Below are positions 52,448 to 61,826 of a DNA stretch of 64,000 nucleotides, one piece after another. The position numbers and the translations under genes were made by a program. The DNA is from Kushneria phyllosphaerae (GTDB taxonomy: Bacteria; Pseudomonadota; Gammaproteobacteria; Pseudomonadales; Halomonadaceae). Position 1 is the first letter of the stretch. The number at the start of each line of letters is the position of its first letter. The stretch is taken from positions 62,001 through 126,000 of the forward strand of contig NZ_ONZI01000004.1 of the NCBI RefSeq assembly GCF_900312995.1. Direction: 5' to 3'. The notes below the pieces were generated by a model. It worked only from the letters and a program-made list of their open reading frames with translations, was not told the origin of the DNA and did no database searches.

Positions 52448-54295
52448 CTACTCCTGATGGGCATCCATCGTGCTGGCGCCCTGAGGATCGACCCACCAGC
52501 TGTCGAGATCCAGGCCGTACTCGGGGCTTTGATCGGGCATGGCAATCTTTTTCCAGTAGGCCAGGCGTGTGACCGGCGAATGGTACTGGGGGATGACGTA
52601 AAATTCCCAGCGCAGGACACGATCCAGAGCCGCTGCAGCAGCCTCCAGATCCCTGCGTGAATCGGCTCGAATGATGTGATTGACCAGATCATCGATGACC
52701 GGGCTTTTCAAACCAATCAGATTGCGACTCTGGGGCTGGTCGGCATACTCACTTCCCCAGTACTCGCGCTGCTCGTTGCCGGGGTTGTTGCTCTGGGCAA
52801 TGACAGCCGTCGTCATGTCAAAATCGAATTGACGCATTCGTACCAGATACTGACTTGAATCCACGGTGCGAAGGTTGACCTCCACGCCCAGGCGCGCAAG
52901 GTTACGCACCATCGGCAGCGCCATGCGCTCGAGCCTGGCGTCACTCAGTAGCAGCTCAAAGCGCAATGGCCGTCCGGTATCCCGATTGATCATCCGGTTG
53001 TCCTTTACCTCATATCCGGCTTCATTGAGAAGCGCCAGTGCCTTTTTGAGTCTGGGGCGCAGTGTTTCTGGCGACTCAATGGGCAGGGGAGAATCAAACA
53101 CCTCGCCGGGCAGCTGGTCGCGCCAGGGCGACAGAAGAGCACGCTCGGCAGCGCCCGGCACTCCCGTGGCCTCCATCGATGAGTGATCGAAAAATCCACG
53201 GGTACGGGCATAAAGACCGTAAAACAGATTGCGATTGAGCCAGTCGAAATCAAACGCCAGCCCCAGTGCCTGGCGAACACGCCGATCCTTGAAGATCTCC
53301 CGACGCTGGTTCATCACAAAGCCCTGCATGGGTGCGGGATTGTGGTCCTCGATTTCGACACGCTTGATCAGACCCTGGCGCGCAGCCGGGAAGCCATAGC
53401 CGGTGACCCAGTGACGTGCGGTGGTCTCGATACGAAAATCAACCCGGCCGGCTCGAAAAGCGGTCAGGGCAACGCCGGGGTCACGGTAGTAATCAAAGAT
53501 CAGACGATCAATGTTATATCGCCCCTTGTTGACCGGCAGGTCCTTGCCCCAATAGTGATCGTCACGCTGGTAGACAATGCGCTGACCGGGTTGAGTGGAG
53601 GCAATGCGATAAGGGCCGGAGCCCATCAGGGGATCAAGCGTGGGCCGTGTAATATCGCGACTCTGAAGGTCTTTTGCCGACAGTACTGGCATCTGCCCAA
53701 CAATCAGCGGCAGCTCACGCGAATTATGTTCGCCAAATTCAAAGCGCACGGTACGCGGGGAAAGTCTTTTGACCCCGATGACATCGGCATAGTAGGCCCG
53801 ATACATGGGCGAGCCCATGGTCTTCAGGGTCTCGAAGGTAGTGACAACATCGTCGGCCGTCACCGGGCTGCCATCATGAAAGTGGGCCCGGGTGTCCAGA
53901 TCGATTTCCATCCAGCGCCGGTCCGGGTCCAGCCGAATTCCCGCTGCCAGCAGCCCGTAAAGGGAAAAGGGCTCTCCGGGGCTTTCCACCATCAGGGTAT
54001 CAAAGGGCAGTCCTCCCATCGAAGTGAGCCCGTCGGCAGGGTTGCCACGCACGATAAAGGGATTGAGTGAGTCAAAGCTTCCCGGTGCCGAACGCACCAT
54101 GTCACCGCCTTTGGGGGCATGTGCATTGACCCAGGGAAAGTGGTCAAAGCCGTCAGGAAGTGCCGGAGTGTCATAGAGCGAGAGGCCATGCACGGTGGGC
54201 ACATCGCTGACCGGGGCTGCCTGAACCCCGCCAGCGGGCAGCGCCATCATGAGCACTACCCACAGCACGACATACTCTCGAATCATGCGTGCCAT
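52448..54295 (-). CDS. yejA: Periplasmic peptide-binding protein YejA
   Basis: Family-5 extracellular solute-binding protein of the YejA type, 615 residues. A signal peptide (about residues 1-27, [15 protein letters not shown] cleavage) exports it to the periplasm. The mature protein has the characteristic [47 protein letters not shown] and [19 protein letters not shown] motifs. First gene of yejABEF, and probably carries the operon promoter in its short gap to gloB. Confidence 0.94.
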   Translation of the reverse strand: MARMIREYVVLWVVLMMALPAGGVQAAPVSDVPTVHGLSLYDTPALPDGFDHFPWVNAHAPKGGDMVRSAPGSFDSLNPFIVRGNPADGLTSMGGLPFDTLMVESPGEPFSLYGLLAAGIRLDPDRRWMEIDLDTRAHFHDGSPVTADDVVTTFETLKTMGSPMYRAYYADVIGVKRLSPRTVRFEFGEHNSRELPLIVGQMPVLSAKDLQSRDITRPTLDPLMGSGPYRIASTQPGQRIVYQRDDHYWGKDLPVNKGRYNIDRLIFDYYRDPGVALTAFRAGRVDFRIETTARHWVTGYGFPAARQGLIKRVEIEDHNPAPMQGFVMNQRREIFKDRRVRQALGLAFDFDWLNRNLFYGLYARTRGFFDHSSMEATGVPGAAERALLSPWRDQLPGEVFDSPLPIESPETLRPRLKKALALLNEAGYEVKDNRMINRDTGRPLRFELLLSDARLERMALPMVRNLARLGVEVNLRTVDSSQYLVRMRQFDFDMTTAVIAQSNNPGNEQREYWGSEYADQPQSRNLIGLKSPVIDDLVNHIIRADSRRDLEAAAAALDRVLRWEFYVIPQYHSPVTRLAYWKKIAMPDQSPEYGLDLDSWWVDPQGASTMDAHQE

Positions 54296-54310
54296 GTCAT
54301 AAAGGCGCCT

Positions 54311-55078
54311 TCAAAACCGATCTTTCCAGGCACGCAGGGTGGCGAAGGTGGCCAGCGCATCATGGCTCTCTCCCTGCTCGGATACCCCACGCTGTACACT
54401 TTCAAGATGCGCCCGCATAAAGGGGTTGATGAGGCGCTCACGGCCGATGGTACTGGGCAGGGTGGGGCGGTCCAGCGCTCGCGCCTTTTGACACTCGTCG
54501 AGCAGGGCATCGCGAGCGCTATTGTCCGGCTCGGCGGCCTGAGCAAATTTCAGGTTGGACAGCGTATATTCATGTGCACCAAAGACCAGCGTGTCATCAT
54601 CAAGCTCGGCAAAGCGGGTCAGTGCCTGATGCATCTGCTCGGGGGTGCCTTCGAAAAGACGGCCGCAGCCACCACAAAACAGGGTATCGGCACAAAAGAG
54701 CAGCGACGGTGTACCGCTGGAAAGAAACGCGATGTGATCCAGTGTGTGGCCGGGCGTGGCCATGACCTCAAAGTGGCGTCCCATCAGTCGAAAGCGATCA
54801 CCTTCTCCGACAGTGTCATCGATGCCGCCAATATCGGGGTTGTCCGGGCCGATGACGTGCGGGGCGTAGCGCTTTTTAAGCTCGGCAAGCCCGCCGGTAT
54901 GGTCCTTGTGATGATGGGTGATCAGGATGGCGTCAAGGCGTGCGCCCGTGCGCTCCAGATAGTCGACGACCGGCTGTGCTTCGCCCGGATCGACAACGAC
55001 AACGCTGCCCGAGTTGTCCTGTTCCATCACCCAGATGTAATTATCCTGGAACGCCGGCAGTGGTTTGACGGTCAACAT
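54311..55078 (-). CDS. gloB: Hydroxyacylglutathione hydrolase (glyoxalase II)
   Basis: Metallo-beta-lactamase-fold enzyme that hydrolyses S-D-lactoylglutathione in methylglyoxal detoxification. The 255-residue protein has THHHKDHTGG (metal site) near residue 54, ATPGHTLDHIAF near 108, FCADTLFCGGCGRLFEG near 127 and FGAHEYTLSNLKFA near 165. Length and motifs match E. coli GloB. Divergent from the methyltransferase-rnhA-dnaQ group, as in E. coli. Confidence 0.97.
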   Translation of the reverse strand: MLTVKPLPAFQDNYIWVMEQDNSGSVVVVDPGEAQPVVDYLERTGARLDAILITHHHKDHTGGLAELKKRYAPHVIGPDNPDIGGIDDTVGEGDRFRLMGRHFEVMATPGHTLDHIAFLSSGTPSLLFCADTLFCGGCGRLFEGTPEQMHQALTRFAELDDDTLVFGAHEYTLSNLKFAQAAEPDNSARDALLDECQKARALDRPTLPSTIGRERLINPFMRAHLESVQRGVSEQGESHDALATFATLRAWKDRF

Positions 55079-55208
55079 GACAATCCTTGATGAAGTAGGT
55101 TGAAAAAAGGGTATAAGGTGCCCGATATGGCGAGCGTGTCGGGTAACCGTCAGCCTCGATAACCGGGGTGGTCATTTAATGCGATAACCATGCGATCAGG
55201 GGCTTTGC

Positions 55209-56075
55209 ATGTCAAATCACCACGCAGATCAGGCAACGTTCAGTGAACAGTTTCTTGCCGGACAGCGTTACTGGCAGACCTCCCATGGCAGGCGACAGTG
55301 GCAGGCCGAAAAACAGTGCCTGCATCAACTGCTGGCACGATCCGGCGTGCAGCATGCGCTCGAGCTGGGTGTGGCGCCGCCTCTGCTGGCCCACGACAGT
55401 ATTCGCCACCGCATTGGGTGGGCACCACAGCGCGATCTGGCCGAACACCCATCGACACTCATCTGCCGCCCGGAAGCCCTGCCGCTGGCCGATGAGTCAC
55501 TGGAGCTGGTGCTTGTTCATCATCTGCTGGAAGTGGCCCCTCAGCCTACCCATGTGCTGCGTGAAGCTGCACGGGTTACCAGCGACAGCGGTCGCCTGAT
55601 TTTAATCGGCTGGCATCCGCTGGGTATCGCAGGACCTGCACGACTCAAGCGATGCAACGAGCGCTTTTATCAGCGTAGCCGTTGGCTGAAGCCGGGACGA
55701 CTGCGCGACTGGTTGAGGTTTATCGATTTCAATATCGAGCGTATCGATTACTGCGGCTTTGTGCCCTTTGAAAATACGCCGGACTGGCTGCTGATGGAGC
55801 GCTGGGGACGGCGCCATAATCTCCCTCTTGGCCGGGCATGGGTCATCAGTGCCAAACGCCAGATGTGTCGCATGATCCCACTTAAAAAGCGCTTTGACCC
55901 CGCTGCCATGCTCGGCAGCAAGGTGTCTGCGCTGGCCTGCAGGCGCTCTGAGTCACCAGAGCCGCTTTATACTGTCTTGCCGTCTGTAACGCCTGAAAAA
56001 CCACTCCCCAATCCCGCCGGTCATGTTCACCACGAAAAATGCAGCTCGGCAGCCTCCCCGGGTGTCATGGCATAA
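55209..56075 (+). CDS. SAM-dependent methyltransferase (YafS-like)
   Basis: A 288-residue class I methyltransferase-like protein. The SAM-binding strand is degenerate ([11 protein letters not shown] near residue 50 where GxGxG is usual). Motifs [24 protein letters not shown] and [12 protein letters not shown] match the methyltransferase-11 fold. Position between divergent gloB and rnhA is that of E. coli yafS. The C-terminal 60 residues are low-complexity and may be poorly conserved. Methyl acceptor unknown. Confidence 0.85.
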   Translation: MSNHHADQATFSEQFLAGQRYWQTSHGRRQWQAEKQCLHQLLARSGVQHALELGVAPPLLAHDSIRHRIGWAPQRDLAEHPSTLICRPEALPLADESLELVLVHHLLEVAPQPTHVLREAARVTSDSGRLILIGWHPLGIAGPARLKRCNERFYQRSRWLKPGRLRDWLRFIDFNIERIDYCGFVPFENTPDWLLMERWGRRHNLPLGRAWVISAKRQMCRMIPLKKRFDPAAMLGSKVSALACRRSESPEPLYTVLPSVTPEKPLPNPAGHVHHEKCSSAASPGVMA

Positions 56076-56106
56076 TAGCGTCCTGATACCGGATACCATG
56101 AGGCGC

Positions 56107-56136
56107 GCAGTGAGTGATGACGCAGTGAGTGATGAC
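56107..56136 (+). repeat. 15-bp in-frame tandem repeat at the rnhA start
   Basis: GCAGTGAGTGATGAC occurs twice without gap (56107-56121 and 56122-56136), immediately before an ATG. Each copy carries an in-frame GTG, so the translation start region of rnhA is duplicated. Confidence 0.9.
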
Positions 56137-56592
56137 ATGTGTCCCCATGTCATTATCCATACTGATGGTGGGTGCCGGGGCAATCCCGGCCTGGGCGGAT
56201 GGGGTGCGGTGCTGCGCAGCGGCCCTCACGAAAAATGCCTGAAGGGCAGCGAGGCGCATACGACCAACAATCGCATGGAACTGATGGCTGCCATCTCCGC
56301 CCTGCGGGCATTGACCCGCCCCTGTCGCATTGAGCTCTGGACCGATTCGCAATACGTGCGTCAGGGCATTACCCAGTGGATCTATAACTGGATCAAAAAG
56401 GACTGGAAGACAGCTTCAAAAGCACCGGTCAAGAATGCCGAACTCTGGAAGATGCTGTTGGAAGAGTCTCGTCGACATGATATCCAATGGCACTGGCTCA
56501 AGGGCCATGCCGGCCATGAAGGCAACGAACTGGCCGACCAGCTGGCGAATGCTGCCATGGATGAACTTAAAACCCGCGAGAAAACGTCATGA
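56110..56592 (+). CDS. rnhA: Ribonuclease HI
   Basis: Degrades RNA in RNA-DNA hybrids. From the GTG at 56110 the protein has 160 residues. Catalytic residues are in [11 protein letters not shown] (Asp), NRMELMAA (Glu), WTDSQYV (Asp) and [15 protein letters not shown] (His/Asp). The start is uncertain: ATG 56098, GTG 56110, GTG 56125 and ATG 56137 are all in frame, because a 15-bp unit is duplicated just there. I prefer 56110, which has GAGG six bases upstream. Overlaps dnaQ by ATGA, the usual rnhA-dnaQ pair but in the same direction instead of divergent. Confidence 0.94.
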   Translation: MSDDAVSDDMCPHVIIHTDGGCRGNPGLGGWGAVLRSGPHEKCLKGSEAHTTNNRMELMAAISALRALTRPCRIELWTDSQYVRQGITQWIYNWIKKDWKTASKAPVKNAELWKMLLEESRRHDIQWHWLKGHAGHEGNELADQLANAAMDELKTREKTS

Positions 56593-57323
56593 GACAGATC
56601 GTTCTTGATACGGAAACCACGGGCATCGAGGTCAGGGACGGGCATCGCCTGATTGAAATCGGGGGCGTCGAGGTCATTAACCGCCGCCTGACCGGGCGAC
56701 ACTATCATCAGTACGTCAATCCCGAACGTCCCATCGACCCGGAAGCCATTGAAGTACATGGCATTACCGATGCTCGTGTGGCCAATGAGCCTTTATTTGC
56801 AGACATTGCCCACGAGTTCTGGGCGTTTGTTCAGGGCGCTGAACTGGTGATCCATAACGCCCCCTTTGACGTTGGCTTCATCGATCACGAATTTGCCATG
56901 GTCAACCGGGCGCGCGGCAATGATGCGCTGGGCCCGCTGGCGTCAAAATGCAGCATCCTCGACACCCTGAAGATGGCCCGTGACCGTCATCCGGGGCAGC
57001 GCAATAGTCTGGATGCCCTGTGCAAGCGCTACGATATCGATAATGGTCATCGTGAGCTGCACGGCGCCCTGTTGGACTCCGAAATACTGGCCGACGTCTA
57101 TCTGGCCATGACCGGGGGGCAGACCGCACTGACGCTGGGTGCCGAACGTGACACCGACAGTAATAACAGCGGCCACACGGGATTTTCCATTCGCCGGCTG
57201 GCAGCCGACCGTGCGCCGTTGCGAGTGATTACCGCCAGTGACGAGGAAGTGCAGGCACACCAGCAAAAGCTGGCCAAACTGCGTGAAAAGGGTATCTGTC
57301 TCTGGGACAAACTGGGGGGTTGA
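56589..57323 (+). CDS. dnaQ: DNA polymerase III epsilon subunit (proofreading exonuclease)
   Basis: 3'-5' proofreading exonuclease of the replicative polymerase. The 244-residue protein has the DEDDh motifs: VLDTETTG (residues 5-12), [13 protein letters not shown] near 97 and the HGALLDSE of ExoIII near 158. The C-terminal tail, after about residue 185, is the flexible segment that binds the alpha subunit, ending in [13 protein letters not shown], which resembles the E. coli end. Overlaps rnhA by 4 bp. Confidence 0.97.
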   Translation: MRQIVLDTETTGIEVRDGHRLIEIGGVEVINRRLTGRHYHQYVNPERPIDPEAIEVHGITDARVANEPLFADIAHEFWAFVQGAELVIHNAPFDVGFIDHEFAMVNRARGNDALGPLASKCSILDTLKMARDRHPGQRNSLDALCKRYDIDNGHRELHGALLDSEILADVYLAMTGGQTALTLGAERDTDSNNSGHTGFSIRRLAADRAPLRVITASDEEVQAHQQKLAKLREKGICLWDKLGG

Positions 57324-57324
57324 G

Positions 57325-58101
57325 GTGCTGACACGCGATATTCGAACGCTTGGCAACTGCCACGAAGGCTATCTGATTCGTATCGGAGAGCATGGCATTG
57401 CCGACAATGGACAGGGCGGAGTCCTGCAGCCTCGCGCTCGCTGGCCTGACGGCGCCATTGCCATCGGGTACTGGCACGAGGTGCCGGTGGCCGTATTGTC
57501 GGAGCCCGGTGATGAGCATTGGCTGCCGGCACGTCACTGGCTGGGCGCGCTGCCCGAACAGTCCTTTGGGCTTCTATCCACAGCGCTCCAGATTGTGCGC
57601 TGGTCACAGGATCATCGATTCTGCGGACGCTGCGGTACCCGCATGCGGCGTCGCTCCGGCGAGTTCATGATGGCGTGTCCCACCTGCAGCTTTCGAAGCT
57701 ACCCCAGAATATCGCCGTGCATTATTACACTGGTAACCTGGCGTGATCAGCTGCTGCTGGCACGCAGCCCACGTTTCCCCACGGGACGCTTTAGCACGCT
57801 GGCCGGATTTATCGAGCCGGGAGAATCAGCAGAAGAGGCCGTACGCCGCGAGGTTTTTGAAGAGGTCGGTGTCAGAGTAGGGCGGGTCAGCTACTTCAAA
57901 AGCCAGTCATGGCCGATGCCGCACTCTTTCATGATGGGGTTTTACGCCGAAGCCGCCAGCCGTGAACTCCATATCGACGGGATCGAGATCGAGGCAGCTG
58001 ACTGGTTTACCGCCGATCAGTTACCGGGATTGCCACCATCCTATTCCATCTCGAGTGCCCTGATCGAAAACTTCCTTAGAGGGAGTGCGGTCCGGGAGTA
58101 G
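57325..58101 (+). CDS. nudC: NAD(+) diphosphatase / RNA deNADding enzyme NudC
   Basis: Nudix hydrolase that cleaves NADH and removes NAD caps from RNA. The 258-residue protein starts at a GTG at 57325, two bases after the dnaQ stop. Zinc ligands appear as FCGRCGTRM and ACPTCSFRSYPR, followed by the Nudix box GFIEPGESAEEAVRREVFEEVGV and the NudC-specific SQSWPMPHSFMMGF. A longer open frame from 57238 overlaps dnaQ out of frame and is not family-like. Confidence 0.95.
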   Translation: MLTRDIRTLGNCHEGYLIRIGEHGIADNGQGGVLQPRARWPDGAIAIGYWHEVPVAVLSEPGDEHWLPARHWLGALPEQSFGLLSTALQIVRWSQDHRFCGRCGTRMRRRSGEFMMACPTCSFRSYPRISPCIITLVTWRDQLLLARSPRFPTGRFSTLAGFIEPGESAEEAVRREVFEEVGVRVGRVSYFKSQSWPMPHSFMMGFYAEAASRELHIDGIEIEAADWFTADQLPGLPPSYSISSALIENFLRGSAVRE

Positions 58102-58126
58102 ACCATCAGGGCATGGGAGTACTGGC

Positions 58127-58459
58127 TCAAGCGTCGTTGCGACGTCGAAAAAGGCGCGTCAGGCGAGAGGCCAGCATGATGTCGCCACGTGCGCGTACCT
58201 TGCCGGACATGACGGCCTGCATGCCGCTGAGCTCCTTGTTGATCAGTCGCTCAAAGGTACGAGTGTCTGTCATCAGCGTGACGGAAGGGGCGTCATGATT
58301 CCCTTCCTGAACATTTAACGTTCCGTCATTGATGACAACAAAGTAGCGGGGCCCTTCATCCAGCTCGAGCTGCAGGGTCTCGTGAACACCCGCTGCTGCT
58401 TCTGCGTCAAAGCGTTCGTGAAGTTTTGCAATAAGTGGTGCGGTATCGACCATCTTCAT
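58127..58459 (-). CDS. SCP2 sterol-binding domain protein
   Basis: A 110-residue single-domain SCP2-like protein, a small lipid-binding fold. The match rests on the LELDEGPRYFVVINDGTLNVQEG strand pattern and DTRTFERLINKELSGMQAVMSGKVRARGDIM, typical of this family in gammaproteobacteria. In E. coli relatives (UbiT/YhbT) such proteins take part in oxygen-independent ubiquinone synthesis, but no ubiUV genes are here, so I leave it unnamed. Convergent with nudC and divergent from sohB. Confidence 0.85.
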   Translation of the reverse strand: MKMVDTAPLIAKLHERFDAEAAAGVHETLQLELDEGPRYFVVINDGTLNVQEGNHDAPSVTLMTDTRTFERLINKELSGMQAVMSGKVRARGDIMLASRLTRLFRRRNDA

Positions 58460-58587
58460 ATCCGGTTGATGATTAAAAAATACATGATAGCCATTTCATG
58501 GCTCGCGATGTCTGGTCTTCAGCACATTCAGACGTCATGTGCGATGATGGCGCGCATTCTATCCGTTATACCCGGGAGGTGAAAAAC

Positions 58588-59637
58588 GTGGGCGAATGGT
58601 TATCCAGCTACGCGCTGTTTCTGGCACAGAGTGTCACGGTCGTCGCGGCCATTGCCGTGATACTGATGCTTGTGGTTCGAGCGCGTGGCCAGCGCCAGGA
58701 ACGCGGCGCCAGACTTCATGTGCGTAACCGCGGAGAATATTTTCGGCGCCATCGCGAAACACTTGAGGATGCCACCCTTAAAGAAGGTGCGCGCGAGCGT
58801 AACATCAAGGCTCGATTGAAGGCGCGCAAGGCAGAACAAAAAACAGCCAAAAAACATGAACAGGCTGATGAGCGTCGCAATAACCTCTGGGTACTGGATT
58901 TTGACGGAGACCTTCGCGCCTCGCGTGTACCGGCCTTTACAGAAGAAATTACCAGTATCCTCATGACGGCAAGCTCTGGAGACGAAGTGCTGGTGCGCCT
59001 GCAGTCCGGCGGGGGACTGGTTCATGCCTATGGTCTGGCCAGCGCTCAGCTGGACCGCCTGCGCGAGGCCGGCCTCAAACTCACGGTCAGCGTTGACAAG
59101 GTGGCCGCCAGCGGCGGTTACATGATGGCCTGCTGCGCCGATCATTTAATTGCCGCGCCCTTTGCCGTGATCGGATCGATTGGCGTCGTCGCTCAGATTC
59201 CCAATCTGCATCGCCTGCTCAAGAAAAACGATGTCGACGTCGAAATTCTGACTGCCGGACGTCACAAGCGTACGCTCACGATGCTGGGCGAAAATACCGA
59301 AGAAGGACGTCAGAAGTTTCTGGACGATCTGGAAAAGACCCATGATCTATTCAAGTCGTGGGTGGCAAGCCGGCGCAAGGCACTGGATATCGAGCAGGTC
59401 AGCGAAGGAGATATCTGGTACGGCCAGCAGGCCATTGATCTGGGATTGATCGATGAGGTCAATACCAGCGAGGCATGGCTGCAGGCACGCAGCGATCAGT
59501 GGCAGATTCTGGAAGTCGGTCTCAAGCCGCAGCGCTCGATGCTGGAGCGGCTTGGAAAGGGCGCCGAAGGGGCAATTGAGCGTGGCGTCGACCGAGCCAT
59601 CGATCGCGTGGTGCGGTTGCGCTGGGAAAAACAGTAG
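58588..59637 (+). CDS. sohB: Inner-membrane protease SohB
   Basis: S49-family serine protease. From the GTG at 58588, behind GGGAGGTG, it has 349 residues. One N-terminal transmembrane helix (about residues 8-30) is followed by a very basic coiled-coil-like region, then the peptidase core with VSVDKVAASGGYMMACCAD (catalytic Ser) and FAVIGSIGVVAQIPNLHRLL with the downstream Lys in LTAGRHKRTLTM. Upstream in-frame extension to 58498 has no family support. Divergent from the SCP2 gene. Confidence 0.93.
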   Translation: MGEWLSSYALFLAQSVTVVAAIAVILMLVVRARGQRQERGARLHVRNRGEYFRRHRETLEDATLKEGARERNIKARLKARKAEQKTAKKHEQADERRNNLWVLDFDGDLRASRVPAFTEEITSILMTASSGDEVLVRLQSGGGLVHAYGLASAQLDRLREAGLKLTVSVDKVAASGGYMMACCADHLIAAPFAVIGSIGVVAQIPNLHRLLKKNDVDVEILTAGRHKRTLTMLGENTEEGRQKFLDDLEKTHDLFKSWVASRRKALDIEQVSEGDIWYGQQAIDLGLIDEVNTSEAWLQARSDQWQILEVGLKPQRSMLERLGKGAEGAIERGVDRAIDRVVRLRWEKQ

Positions 59638-59670
59638 CGCCTTTTGAAAGATTAGCGTCTTTTGAAAGAC

Positions 59671-59704
59671 AAGCGGCCTGCCCATGTCAGGGGGCAGGCC
59701 GCTT
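59671..59704. terminator. Hairpin between sohB and arsR-type gene
   Basis: A 13-bp stem AAGCGGCCTGCCC/GGGCAGGCCGCTT lies between the convergent genes. Confidence 0.75.
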
Positions 59705-59724
59705 ACTCAAACCACGTACCAGAA

Positions 59725-60042
59725 TCAGGACCGATCAAGTCCTGCCAGCGTATCGATGACTGCCTCGGCGTGCTTGCCACGCAGGGAGTAATAGATCGTC
59801 TGGGAAGCACGGCGTGTGTTAACGAGCTCCTCACGGCGCAGGACAGCCAGATGCTGTGACAGGGCCGACTGGCTCAGGTCCAGTTTGCTGTTCAGTTCCG
59901 AAACGGACATTTCACCTTCCCTGAGAAGACAGAGAATGCGCAGTCGGTTTTCGTTGGCCATGGCCTTGAGCAGCGGTGCAGAATCGAGAATGACCATTTC
60001 GCACCCCGCTGTCGCGATCGGTGCAGTGGCACATACACTCAT
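59725..60042 (-). CDS. ArsR-family winged-helix regulator
   Basis: A 105-residue repressor-type protein starting at 60042 behind AAGGAG. The ArsR fold shows as LLKAMANENRLRILCLLREGEMSVSELNSKLDLSQSALSQHLAVLRREELV, the DNA-binding helix being LSQSALSQHLAVLR, with the RRASQTIYYSLRG wing. Cysteines 4 and 14 and one in the RILCLL helix may sense metal or oxidised sulfur, but the typical second Cys of the BigR/SqrR group is not seen. It probably represses its own promoter and perhaps yhhQ. Confidence 0.9.
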   Translation of the reverse strand: MSVCATAPIATAGCEMVILDSAPLLKAMANENRLRILCLLREGEMSVSELNSKLDLSQSALSQHLAVLRREELVNTRRASQTIYYSLRGKHAEAVIDTLAGLDRS

Positions 60043-60210
60043 TTTTAACTCCTTGTGAAAAAAAACGCTCTGCATGTTGGTGCGCTATTGTCCAAATATT
60101 GTGTCTGGCAACCTTCGGCGTCCCAACAGTGCAGTACCGTGTGCCATGGCATCGATGAATCGATTAACTCGCTCATCAAACAGCCTCTGGATTAGCGCTC
60201 ACGGTTAGAT

Positions 60211-60253
60211 GATTTTATACCTTTCTGGTTCACATAAATCGATTAAAAAACCC
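60211..60253 (+). promoter_or_regulatory. Possible preQ1-I-like aptamer upstream of yhhQ
   Basis: GATTTTAT (60211-60218) can pair with ATAAATC (60234-60240), with one bulge. The loop TTCTGGTTCAC resembles the L1 of preQ1-I riboswitches (UUCUAGCUACAC in B. subtilis), GGTT in the loop can pair with AACC at 60249-60252, and an A-rich tail (TTAAAAAACC) sits between. The structure abuts the yhhQ start, a queuosine precursor transporter. The loop is longer than typical and no strong SD is seen, so this is only a candidate. Confidence 0.3.
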
Positions 60254-60257
60254 GACA

Positions 60258-60938
60258 ATGCTCATATTTGACTATGCCAAAATGCGTATTGCGCTTTTTG
60301 TGCTCTGCATTTTTCATATTCTGGTGATTGCAGCCAGTAACTATCTTGTTCAACTGCCCATCACGCTTGCGGGCTTTCATACGACCTGGGGCGCTTTCAG
60401 CTTCCCCTTTTTGTTTCTCGCCACTGATCTTACCGTTCGTCTCATGGGTCGGCGTGCGGCAAGACGTCTCATCTCCCGAGTCATGCTGCCGGCACTGGTG
60501 GTTTCCTATCTGATTTCCGTACTGTTTCAACAGGGGCAGTGGCGAGGTCTGGAGTCCCTCTGGTCCTTTAATATTTTTGTCGGCCGTATCGCGCTGGCAA
60601 GCTTTATGGCCTATGTCCTGGGCCAGGCACTGGATATCCTGGTGTTTGATCAGCTGCGACGAATGTCGCCCTGGTGGCTGGCCCCGGTAGGTTCCACTAT
60701 TCTCGGCAATCTGCTGGATACCTTTATCTTCTTTTTCGTGGCGTTCTGGCATAGCCCTGACCCCTTCATGGCCGAGCACTGGATTGAAATAGCACTGGTC
60801 GACTATGGTGTGAAACTCACCATCAGCCTGCTGTTGTTTCTTCCCCTCTACGCCATGCTGTTGATCTGGCTACAGCGTTGCCTGCTTCGACTTTCCGGCG
60901 TGGAAACGCAGTCATCTGATGGCAGGGAACACCGGTGA
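60258..60938 (+). CDS. yhhQ: Queuosine precursor transporter YhhQ
   Basis: Membrane protein importing 7-cyano- and 7-aminomethyl-7-deazaguanine for queuosine salvage. The 226-residue protein is nearly identical in plan to E. coli YhhQ: SNYLVQLPITLAGFHTTWGAFS, FLATDLTVRLMGRRAARR, the SFMAYVLGQALDI segment and DPFMAEHWIEIALVDYGVKL. About six transmembrane helices. Start at ATG 60258; an internal ATG at 60282 is possible. No strong ribosome site, possibly because the leader is structured. Complements queC/E/D at 19-21 kb. Confidence 0.95.
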   Translation: MLIFDYAKMRIALFVLCIFHILVIAASNYLVQLPITLAGFHTTWGAFSFPFLFLATDLTVRLMGRRAARRLISRVMLPALVVSYLISVLFQQGQWRGLESLWSFNIFVGRIALASFMAYVLGQALDILVFDQLRRMSPWWLAPVGSTILGNLLDTFIFFFVAFWHSPDPFMAEHWIEIALVDYGVKLTISLLLFLPLYAMLLIWLQRCLLRLSGVETQSSDGREHR

Positions 60939-60999
60939 TGCAGGTTCAAAAGCGATCAGAGCATCATGGCATTGACAGGAACAGGGTGACGGAGACTTC

Positions 61000-61797
61000 A
61001 TGAGTATCGAGCTTCACTACGCGGATTCGGGTGTACCGGAACAGGCAGGGACCTTGCCACTCGTGGTTTTGCACGGCCTTTTCGGCAGCGCCGACAACTG
61101 GCGCTCTCATATCAGGCACTGGCGTCAAACGCGACGTGTCGTGGCCGTGGACCTTCGCAACCATGGCCGCTCGGGCCATACGTCCGGCATGCGCTATGAG
61201 GACATGGCAGCCGATGTGCTCAGCGTCATGGATCAGCTGGATATCCAGCAGTGTGACCTGCTGGGACACTCCATGGGGGGCAAGGTGGCCATGACCATGG
61301 CCAGATGTCACCCGCAGCGCGTTGCCCGCCTGATCGTGGCCGACATTGCCCCCATCGCCTATGAGCACGGCCATGACGATATCTTTCGTGCCCATCGCCT
61401 GGTCGAGGATGCCCTGCCGGAATCGCGCAAGGAGGCGGATGAGGCCATGGCAGAGGCCATCGACAACCGCACCACAAGGCAGTTTCTGGCCACCAATCTG
61501 ATGCGCGACGACCAGGGGATTCTGGGCTGGCGTGTCGGACTCGATTTTATCGAAGAAGGGTACGGCGACATCGTGGCGCCACCGGGAGGAGAGGCTCCCT
61601 ATACAGGACCGGCGCTGGTGCTGCGCGGTGAACATTCCGACTACGTCACGGACGATGCGCTGCCCGTGATTGCCGATATCATGCCGGCCTCCAAAGTCGA
61701 TACCATCAAGGGCGCCGGCCACTGGCTCCATGCCGAACAGCCCGAGGCCTTTATTCGGGCCATTGATGCCTTTTTGAATACTGACCGGAGCAGGTAA
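61000..61797 (+). CDS. Alpha/beta hydrolase, YbfF-type esterase
   Basis: A 265-residue cytoplasmic esterase. HGLFGSADNWRSH near residue 25, DLRNHGRSGH near 51, nucleophile elbow GHSMGGKVAM near 89 and the C-terminal GAGHWLHAEQPE (catalytic His) match YbfF and related acyl-CoA/short-chain esterases. Lies behind yhhQ by 61 bp in the same direction, so may be co-transcribed. Specific substrate not predictable. Confidence 0.9.
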   Translation: MSIELHYADSGVPEQAGTLPLVVLHGLFGSADNWRSHIRHWRQTRRVVAVDLRNHGRSGHTSGMRYEDMAADVLSVMDQLDIQQCDLLGHSMGGKVAMTMARCHPQRVARLIVADIAPIAYEHGHDDIFRAHRLVEDALPESRKEADEAMAEAIDNRTTRQFLATNLMRDDQGILGWRVGLDFIEEGYGDIVAPPGGEAPYTGPALVLRGEHSDYVTDDALPVIADIMPASKVDTIKGAGHWLHAEQPEAFIRAIDAFLNTDRSR

Positions 61798-61826
61798 CAC
61801 GGCTCGCTCATTATCCCGCCTGGTCC

